Part shown: in pieces, positions 1 to 8,510 of the stretch
How positions within the stretch are numbered: the stretch's first letter is position 1
How the letters are laid out: each line of letters opens with the position of its first letter
Source: Salpingoeca rosetta
Taxonomy: Eukaryota; Opisthokonta; Choanoflagellata; Craspedida; Salpingoecidae
Length of the DNA stretch: 15,000 bases
Assembly: GCF_000188695.1 (NCBI RefSeq)
Contig: NW_004754917.1
Location: forward strand, 1,285,580 to 1,300,579
Direction of reading: 5' to 3'
Program-made: the position numbers and the translations under genes
Notes under the pieces: model-generated
Databases searched by the model: none
What the model was told of the DNA's origin: nothing
What the model saw: only the letters and a program-made list of their open reading frames with translations

Positions 1-1
1 T

Positions 2-4
<3 letters not shown>

Positions 5-54
<50 letters not shown>
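5..54. repeat. (TG)n microsatellite in intron upstream of first unc45 exon
   Basis: An almost pure GT dinucleotide run of about 25 units ends 13 bases before the acceptor AG at 66-67. Confidence 0.95.
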
Positions 55-58
<4 letters not shown>

Positions 59-67
59 GGTGTTCAG

Positions 68-1472
68 GCGTCGATGGTGACGCGACTGCTGCACGCCAAT
101 GCTGCCGACCAGTTCTCAGCCATCCTCCTCTCGGTACAAACATGCACGCACACATACATGCTCATGTGCATACACACCCACACTCACACGCACACTCGCA
201 CACACACGCACACGCACACTTCACTGCCGCCTCAACTTTGCTTCCCGTGACTTGCTTCCGACGTCTCTCACCACCATCACCACCACCATTATCACCACCA
301 CCATCGCCACCACCATTGCCACCATGACGCAGGGCAACATCCGTGCGATCAAGGCGCTTGTGCGCATCTTTGCTAAAGGGATTGAGGCTGTGAGCGAGAG
401 CGCAGACGTGACGGCCGCCATGTCCGAGACGACAACAGCGCTCCTCACACACGTCATCGCCATCATCAAGAACAGGAAGTCAGTGCCGTTTGAAATTCCT
501 TTGCCGCGTGTTGTGGCTGTGCATTGAAGGTGGTTGTTTGTTGTTGTGGTTTGTACTGGTTACTTTGGATTGTGCGACGCAACACTTGTGTCTCCTTCTC
601 ACCCCTATCATGACTGCCACCACCATCATCACCATCATCATCACCACCACGACAACGACCCACCACCATCATCATGATCGTGATCATCATCGTCGTCGTC
701 GTCATCGTGATTGTTCGTCAGGGTTGGACTGGATGGTCGCGCTGCTGCCGTCAACGCCATCATGACAAACGCAAAGCGAGCCGACATTGCAAAGAGGTGT
801 GGATCGTCACTGTGTCATGACTGACTGCTTGACGTCGCATGTTCGTGCTTGCATGCTGGTGCTTACACACACTCTCACACTCACACACACATTCACTCAC
901 TCACTCACACGCTCACTCACTCACACTCACACTCACACGCTCGCACGCTCAAAACACACACCTCCATACACTCACACACCGTGGCATTACATCAGGTTCA
1001 TGACGCTTGGCGGTGTGCGTGCGCTGTTGATCCTCGCTGCCCTGAGCCCCTCCCCACTGCAGCATGCGCAGGCAGCAGCAGCAGCAGCAGAGGGGAAGAA
1101 GCAGGTGACCAAGGGTGACAAGAAGGAAGGAGATAAAGGCAAGGACGATACCGCTGGTGCTGGCGATGCAAATGACGGCGCGCTTGGACTGCGTGGTGCC
1201 ATCTCCGTGACCCTTCAGCGCATTCATGATGCAACCAAGGCCAAAGGACTGCCTGACGAGCAGTTTGTTGCCGACTGCCTCAACCAAGTCAAGTGCGTGT
1301 GTTGTTGCTTGAATCAAAGCTTCAGTGCTGGGTGGTGTGACGCTGCTTGTGTTGTGTGGTCTTGATGATGCACCCGCGGACACCACTTGACAACTGTCAT
1401 AAACTGACAGCAACTCAACGCCCCATGCGGCGCGCACACGTGTGTGTGTCTGTTTGTGCGTCTGTGTGCGTC

Positions 1473-1531
<59 letters not shown>

Positions 1532-1544
1532 GTGTCTGTGTGTG

Positions 1545-1576
<32 letters not shown>

Positions 1577-3251
1577 CATGTTTTCAGGTTTGTTGACGAC
1601 CCCCAGGCCAACCTGCCTGCCACGAATGTTCTCATCACCATCATGGCCGCTGTTGTTGATGTCGGCAACCAGGTGTCGTTTCCACACACAAACACACACA
1701 CACACACATGGATGCATGCACTGCTCATCACGCTTGCCCTTACATCATCTGTGCTGTTGTGCTGCACCTCCCATATGGCCATCCTCTCACGCACACGACT
1801 CCCATACACACCACCACCACCACCACCACCATCATGAACATGTGTCTGGCGCCGCAACAGATCCTGGAGCATGAGGATGTGTTTGCGCATCTGATGAAGA
1901 TGGCGCAGTCTTCGGATATGGAGGTGCAGTGTGCCGCTGCTGAGGCCATTGCACACGCCGCATCAGACAAGAAGCGAGCACGTGGAATCATGATGGAGGT
2001 GCGCGCGTGTATTCGCGTGTGTTGTGTTTATCTCTGTTGTGTGTGTGTGTGTGTGTGTGTGTGTTGACAGTCGTTTGTTGGAGTTTGCAACAGCTTCGGT
2101 TACAGTTCCTCAACGCCTCCCGCCCAACACACACGCAAACGCGTGTGCATTAGCTGCCGTTGTTCCCTCATCGCACCACATGCACCCCCCCCCCCAACAC
2201 CCAACGCGCCGCCTCTATCTAGGGTTTCCCGATCCTGAAGACGCTGTATGCAAAGGAGCTGCCTGATGTGATTCGTGTGCGGGCGCTGTGCGGCCTGTGC
2301 AAGATGGCGAGTGTTGGCTCTGGCGCCAAGAATCTTCGCTCCATGTCCGAACACTCCATGATCAACCTCGCAAAGAAACTCAGGCCGTGAGTTGCAATGC
2401 GTCTTGCTTGTAGTGCTGTATGTCTGTCGTGTGGTTTTGTTATGTTGGTGTTTTTGATGTTGGATTTTGTTTGGACGACGGGCAAGTCAATGACACTGTT
2501 GCGGTCGCGCAACAAGAGATCCATCCATGCAATTGCTGTTTCCAATGCTTGCAGGCATCACACGCTTGTCACATCCCCCGTCATGTGAGCATGTGTTCAC
2601 CACCACCACCACCTCGTCCTCCTCCTCGACCATGACAGGTTTCTGCTTGAGTCGTCGCACGATGACGATGTGCGCAAGTGGGCGAGCGAGGGTCTGGCGT
2701 ACCTCAGCCTCGATGCCGATGTCAAGGAGCTCATTTCCAATGACGATGCCGTCCTTAAGGCCGTGCACCGCGTCTGCGTCGGCCAAGGTGCGCGCACACA
2801 CACACACATACGCAGCAGCAACACCAACAGCAATAACACCAAGCACAAGAGCAACGACAACATCTTAAATCATAGTGGTGGTGGTACTGCTGTTGATGTC
2901 AGGAGTGTGTGGGGGGGGTGGTTTGTTTGGTTCTTGACACACTCGCACTCACATTCACTTCACCAACATGTTGTGTGTGTGCATACGTGCTGTTGCTCGC
3001 GCCAGACACGACCATCCAGTTTTCGCTGGCGAACATGCTTGTGAATTTGACCAACAGCTTCGACAAACCGGAGGCATCCGAGGAGCAGGAACAGCTGAAG
3101 AAACTCGGTGCTGTTGTTGTTTAAGTTGTTGTTTAAGTTGTTGTTGTTGTTGTTGTTGTTCGTGTGCTCGTGTGTTCGTGTGCGAGAGATAGCGCATCCC
3201 CTGCCTGCATTGACATGAGCGCATATGTGTGCGTGTGTGCGTGTGTGTGTG

Positions 3252-3344
<93 letters not shown>

Positions 3345-4480
3345 CGGACCCATGTTGCTTGCAGGCAAGTTTGCCGGAGAAAACATCCCCGAGCCGCATG
3401 AGAAGGACGCAGATGAGTTTGTCCAAAAGCGAGGTGCGTTCATCGTATGCATGTGTGTGCGTGCGTGTGTGTGTGTGTGTGTGTGAGAGAGTTTTCGCGT
3501 ATGTCACGGATGTCATGGCACACAAGAACACTCTCACACTCTCCTCGTGTTTTGTACACCCTCTCAATGGTTGCATTTCTTTATTGTGTGTGCGTGTGTG
3601 TGCAGTTGACCGGCTGGTTGAGCACGGGTTCGTGACGGCGCTGGTGCAGCTCTCAAAGACCCAGAGCGAGGGAACCCGCGAACAGGTATGCACACGCACA
3701 CATTCGCGCCGTCCACTACTTGTTTTGCACCCCCCCCCCTTCATCACCCACCACGTTCACCGCCGTCACCACGACTGTGCGGATGTGTGCCACAGGTTGC
3801 GCGTGTGCTGCTTGCGCTGACGGAGAAGCAGCAGCATCGTGGCACCGTTGTTGCCCAGGGCGGCGCGCGCGTACTGCTCGAACTCGCCCGCGAAAACACG
3901 GACAAGGGTACGCAGCACACACGCAGCTTTGTTTGCTTGTTTGCTTGCTTGGTTTGTTTGCTTGCTTGGTTTGTTTGTTTGTTTGTTTGTTTGTTTGTGT
4001 GCCTGTCTGTCTAAAGCCCATGTCCACATTCCTCCCATGTCAGTTTGCATTCGCCCCGCTCACGTGTTCCGATTTACTCATGTTGGATGTGGCAGGCATG
4101 ATCAAGGCTGCCCACGCGCTTGCAAAGATTGCAATCACCACAGACCCAACGTAAGCCCCGCTCTTGTTCTTGCTCACCATGTTACGATAGCCTGCTTTAC
4201 ATGTTGCGTGCTCACATGTGCACCTGCACACCTCCACCACTACTCCTCCCATGCACGTGCGCATGTTGTTGTTGTCTTCAGGATTGCGTTTCCTGGTCAG
4301 CGCGTCGCCGAACTCGTCAAGCCACTCGTCAAACTCTCAAGGTGACACACACACACACACACGTCACACATGCACACATACACACGCACACACCGAGCCG
4401 GATTGCTTGCACATTTTCATGCGCACAACATCAACCATGCCATGATCTGCCTTTTTTTCGTGGCGCTGTGGATGCTAACG

Positions 4481-4566
<86 letters not shown>

Positions 4567-6685
4567 CCACCACCACTGCCGATGGTTCAGGGAGCGCAAC
4601 GGGCTGATGATGTTTGAGGCGGCAATGGCCATGACAAACCTTGCTTCCATCAATGATGACCTCAGGTGCTGCTTTCGTGTCGTCGCAATCCCCTCATGTG
4701 CGCATGTGTGTGCATGCGTGTGTGTGTGTTGCGTATTCGAACGTGTGTTTGTACGTTTGTCCACGTGGCTGTTCGTGTGTGCAACTCCCTGTACCTCATC
4801 AACGTGACATCAACTACCACTGCCAGGAACAAGCTGCTGCGAGACAAAGCGGTTGCGCGGTTGGAGGACATGATGTTTGATGAGGATCCACTCATTCGCC
4901 GCGCAGCAACAGAGGGGCTCTGTAACTGCTTCTACTCGGAGAAAATCTTCGACCAGGTGACACAATGTGCATTATGGGGAGTGGTGCGTGTGTGGCGTGT
5001 GGCGTGTGGCGTGGAGAGAGGGTCGTGCGTTGTTTTTGGGCTTCACCGCATGTTGTGCAGTTGCCAGTGCGCATGTTAGCTATGGTGTGGCGCATTGTGC
5101 CGTGTCGTATGCACCACTTGCCTTCGTCTCATCTCTGGTGTCACCACGTGTACTCCTTTCCCCGCTGCTCTTGTTGTTGTTGCTGCTGTTCAACAGTTTG
5201 CGAAGAAGGATGGCGCGAGCTTTGAGCGACTGAAGCTCTGGATTCTCTTCGCCGGCGTTGAGCAGGACGACTTTGACCTCCGTAAGCACACAATCATACA
5301 CACACACGCACGTGCCGTTATATTCGCACGCATGCACTCGTGTAAACCTATGCACGCAAGCGCGCGCGCACACACATACACACTCACACTCATGCACACA
5401 CACACATACACACAACGCACTCACACTCATGCACACACATACACGTACACACACACACACAACGCACTCACACACATGCACACACATACACGTACACACA
5501 CACAACGCACTCACAAACACACACACACGCACACACACTCATGCACACACACACAATGCCATGTGTCTGCAGCGACGTGCCGTGCTGCGAGCGGCGGACT
5601 GGCGATTTTGTCCAGCAGCCCCGACGTGTGTCAGCGCATTGTGGACGAGAAGCAAGGCATGCAGGTCCTCAAGGAGCTCATGGTACGCCAAGGCAATGTT
5701 GGGGGGGGGGGAGGGTGGTTGTTTTGCTTGGGGGGGGGGGTGGCTGGTGCTTGCTCTGCACTGTGCTGTGGAATGCCTGTGGGCAGTCTTTAGTTCTGTT
5801 TCCCGATATGGGAGTGTCATGCGCAATTCACACACACACACACGCACACACACACTTGTGCAGGTGTGCGGAGAGGCTGAGCTGCAGCATCGTGGCCTCC
5901 ACATTGCTCGCAACATGGTGGCAACCAGCAAGGTCAGTGGCATTGTGAATTGTGACCGTTCATCCCGTGTTGCCTGCATGCACTGTCAAAAGTGGAGAAA
6001 TCAAAAACAACGCCCTCCATCTCATTCGTTGTTGTTCTGCCTTTGGCTTACACAGGAGATTGCACAGCATTTTACGGAGCAAGAAATGCTCGTGATCATC
6101 ACAGCACTGGAAGTCACGTCCACCAACGTCACCATCAAGCAATACACCCTCAACGTACGTCAACATCGCTTTGTCAAACACAAACACACAAACACGAACA
6201 AACAAACAACGCAAACACACCCACACCCACATACATATACACAAACAACGAAAACACACACACAAAAAAAAAAAACGCAAACGTGTGCTTCCCTCCCCTC
6301 CCCTCTTCCCTCCTTGTGTACATGCTCACAGATTCTGGAGCAGCTTGCCAAGTACGGGCTGGTTGAGTCTGTTGAAGCCGTGCGCAAGTCTGCCGTTGGC
6401 GCTGCTGCGGAGATACAGGCAATGCGCCAACGCTGGCAGGAGGAGGCAAAGGCGCGGCAGGAGGAAGAGGAAGAGGAAGAGGAACTGAGTGATGCCGATG
6501 ATGATGGTGATGACAAGGAAGAGGAGGAGGTGGAGGAGATTGAAGCAGACACGACGAAGAAGATGGAGAAGACGAAGAAGAAAGGCGACAAGAAAGCGGA
6601 TGATGTGGAGGAAGCGCCACAATACGTTGCGCCCGCACGCCCTGATGATGACACGGGACCCAAGGTGGAGATCCTCGAGGAATAG
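68..6685 (+). CDS. unc45: UNC-45 family myosin chaperone (UCS domain), 3' 21 exons, N-terminus outside window
   Basis: UNC-45 proteins fold and protect myosin motor domains together with Hsp90 in the cytosol. Exons joined by frame and GT-AG sites: 68-133, 333-478, 722-796, 996-1292, 1588-1672, 1861-1998, 2223-2386, 2639-2787, 3006-3107, 3365-3433, 3606-3685, 3796-3907, 4096-4150, 4282-4341, 4591-4665, 4827-4956, 5197-5281, 5573-5682, 5864-5932, 6056-6154, 6332-6685 (TAG). All phases agree, giving 2520 nt and 839 residues from the first visible exon. Family signatures seen: [52 protein letters not shown] and LQHRG, in the order of animal UNC-45. The armadillo-like central and UCS regions are complete from about residue 224 to 750. 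The TPR domain expected at the N-terminus is not in the window. Oddities are a Lys-rich insert (about residues 120-158) and an acidic tail (766-839). The 5281/5573 junction, which inserts Pro-Thr-Cys before RAASGG, is the least certain splice. Confidence 0.93.
145..332. repeat. CA-rich and CCA/ATC-rich intron
   Basis: This unc45 intron (134-332) holds an interrupted CA tract (about 147-222), then trinucleotide CCA/CCATCA repeats (270-323) just before the acceptor. The spurious His/Thr-rich reading frames here come from the repeat. Confidence 0.85.
479..721. repeat. unc45 intron with CCA/ATC and CGT triplets
   Basis: The intron opens with GTCAGT and ends TTCGTCAG. Its second half (613-712) is ATC/ACC and then CGT trinucleotide repeat. 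I see no coding content. Confidence 0.75.
868..962. repeat. CTCACA/CACT repeat in unc45 intron
   Basis: Imperfect repeats of cactcaca and cacacgctc fill most of the intron 797-995. Confidence 0.85.
1440..1576. repeat. Long (TG)n tract ending just before an unc45 splice acceptor
   Basis: About 137 bases of TG with scattered C interruptions. The tract stops 9 bases before the acceptor AG at 1586-1587. Confidence 0.95.
2040..2064. repeat. Short (TG)n in unc45 intron
   Basis: About 12 GT units in intron 1999-2222. The rest of that intron is mixed sequence, including a C homopolymer near 2187-2195. Confidence 0.85.
3118..3343. repeat. (TTG)n followed by a very long (TG)n in unc45 intron
   Basis: Intron 3108-3364 contains GTT triplets (3110-3160), then TG from about 3225 to 3343. 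The last 100 or so bases are nearly pure. The acceptor AG is at 3363-3364. Confidence 0.95.
3451..3485. repeat. (TG)n near an unc45 splice donor
   Basis: A TG/CG tract begins about 17 bases after the donor at 3434. A second short TG stretch (3585-3602) runs straight into the acceptor at 3604-3605. Confidence 0.85.
3928..4013. repeat. TTTG/CTTG tetranucleotide tract in unc45 intron
   Basis: Alternating gcttg and tttg units grade into a pure (TTTG)n run. The complementary type (CAAAC/CAAGC) appears in the vps50 intron at 14479-14618. Confidence 0.92.
4481..4564. repeat. Pure (CAT)28 microsatellite in unc45 intron
   Basis: Twenty-eight uninterrupted CAT units lie 27 bases before the acceptor at 4589-4590. 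A CA tract occupies the 5' part of the same intron (4344-4392). Confidence 0.95.
4957..5196. other. unc45 intron without a notable repeat
   Basis: The donor GTGACA and acceptor TTCAACAG bound 240 bases of mixed sequence with a minor GTGGCGT repeat (4985-5015) and a TTG/CTG-rich 3' end. I see nothing coding in it. Confidence 0.6.
5401..5558. repeat. CA-rich minisatellite of about 45 bases in unc45 intron
   Basis: Units beginning aacgcactcaca start at 5414, 5461 and 5504. The first two share catgcacacacatacacgta and are 47 and 43 bases long; the third decays into plain CA. It lies within intron 5282-5572. Confidence 0.85.
5701..5740 (+). repeat. Two 11-base G homopolymers in unc45 intron
   Basis: G runs at 5701-5711 and 5730-5740 sit on the sense strand, separated by a T-rich spacer with further short G runs. 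They could form a G-quadruplex in the pre-mRNA. Confidence 0.85.
6176..6275. repeat. CA/CAAAC repeat and A homopolymer in last unc45 intron
   Basis: Intron 6155-6331 is filled by acaaacac units, cccacac units and an A run (6264-6274), followed by a C/T-rich stretch before the acceptor. Confidence 0.85.
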
Positions 6686-6742
6686 CCAACGCACACAGCC
6701 ACGCACGCGCTTGTCTGTGTGTGTGTGTGTGTGTGTGTGTCT

Positions 6743-6774
<32 letters not shown>

Positions 6775-7738
6775 CTGTCTGACCTTGCCACCTCTATATG
6801 TGCCACCCTCCCCCCCCCCCTCAATCGTGCACACCAATCCCTTACCTGCGTCTCACGTGCTGCCTCCACATCCTCCCTCAACATGCTCAATTGGAGCTCT
6901 CGCATAAACCCCGGTCTCTTGTTTGCGTGTGTGTTATTGGAAGGTCACGCGGTGACAACAGAGATACGGAGAGGGCGCTCCAAACAACACACGCCCAGAA
7001 GCAAAAAGAGGAGGAAGAAGAAGAGAAGAGGGCATCTTACATGTTGTGCACAGCACAGGCAGAGATATAAGGGAAGGGTAAGGAAGGGAGACAATTATCG
7101 CTTGTCAAACATCGAACGCTAGTTGGGAAAGGGGGTAACGGATGCCTGCGCACACGCGTCAATGGCAATGTGTGCAGCAACAATGAGACACCGAGTGTGC
7201 ATCAATTTGCGGTCAGCAACAACAATGGACTAACCAAATCAAACAGAGCGCACACGCACAGGCGCTTGAGAGGGGAGGGATGGGTGGCACGTGAGGCGAG
7301 GTTATGTGATGTGAAAGCAATGCAACAACACAATAACAGGACAGAGACCAGCCGATACCAAAACAAGACCTCACGTGCATGTATGGGGAAGTGGACGGGT
7401 TGTGCACGTTGCGCGCCGTGCACGACATATGTACAGTGCCAATCCATCCACACCAACACGCACCAGGACACCAGCGAGTGCACACGGGGCTGTCACAGAC
7501 AGCGCGATGATGCGCACGCGTGCCATGGGAACTGATGGGTGCGCCACTACAACCGTGGGATGGTTGACAAGAGGATGGAACGAGGGGGTGATAATGCACG
7601 CAGTGGGCGTGAAACACATTCCATGGAGAAGTGGTGGTAACGAGGGTTGGAAAGGAGGGCTTGCCTTGACCAAAGCACAACGCAGAGGGTACGAGAGACG
7701 TGGGCAGGGTGAACGGTGTCCATGTTCGCGCCTTCACT
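6686..7738. other. Convergent intergenic region with 3' untranslated sequence
   Basis: About 1.05 kb lies between the stop codons of unc45 (plus) and the Gln-rich gene (minus). It holds a TG tract at 6713-6780 only 28 bases after the unc45 stop, an 11-base C run (6810-6820) and an AG-rich stretch (6995-7030). I found no clear AATAAA for either gene and no convincing reading frame. Confidence 0.7.
6713..6780. repeat. (TG)n tract in the unc45 3' untranslated region
   Basis: TG repeat with TCTG interruptions, beginning 28 bases after the stop codon. Confidence 0.95.
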
Positions 7739-8428
7739 TCAGTTGTCCCACATGGTGATGAGCTTCCACTCGCCCGGAATTTCGGACTTGATGTACACGA
7801 GACCGTTTGCCTGCGTGGACTCAATCTCCGCGTTGATGGCGGCGACAGACACGCCGTGTTGAAGCATGCCCTTCACAATCTGCCGCATAATCTTCTTCCC
7901 TGTGGATGTGATCATAACAACGGGGCAGCATGGGGGGGGGTGTGGAGGCGAGAGGGTGAGAAAACACTGAGTGATGGAGGACACAAGGTTACCGTCGGGT
8001 GGTGATGATATGAAGGCTGATTACAGAGGAGATGCAAGCACGTGCACAGCGTTTCGGATTCCAAAATACATGTGTGACCTACAGTAGGTGACGGAGAACT
8101 TGGCGTTTGAGCCCTCTGTGACCTTCACCTGTTGGTACACCTCGTGTTTGGACACCAGCTTGCCCAGGTGCTTGTGTAGATCGCGGGTGAAGTTGTTGAT
8201 TGTGCTGGCAAACTTTGCCTGCAGGCAAAACCAAATCCAAAGAGAAGCGCACGTGAAGCAGTGTGTGAGATTGTGTGCGACGAGTGGCAAGAGCCTTGCA
8301 GATGCACAACAAGCAGGTTGGGCCTCAACGTTCGTTCACGTGGCACACACACACATGCCACACATACATGCATACGTGCGGTTATATTCGCACACACACC
8401 CGTTCACACACACCCGTTCACACACACA

Positions 8429-8510
<82 letters not shown>

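Noticed and set aside
1415..1874. Open frames made of alternating Cys-Val or His-Thr
   Set aside because: They are translations of TG/CA microsatellites inside introns and cross splice sites of unc45; similar frames at 3133-3820, 5095-5793, 8088-8716 and 13928-14458 are rejected for the same reason.
3118..3192. Continuation of the unc45 exon past 3107 into a Cys-rich frame
   Set aside because: A donor at 3108 followed by the acceptor at 3364 restores the conserved UNC-45 sequence ([19 protein letters not shown]); the read-through is repeat-derived.
5401..5558. Possible CRISPR-like array of regular repeats
   Set aside because: Unit lengths vary (47 and 43), the spacing sequence is itself CA repeat, there are no unique spacers, and it sits inside a eukaryotic intron.
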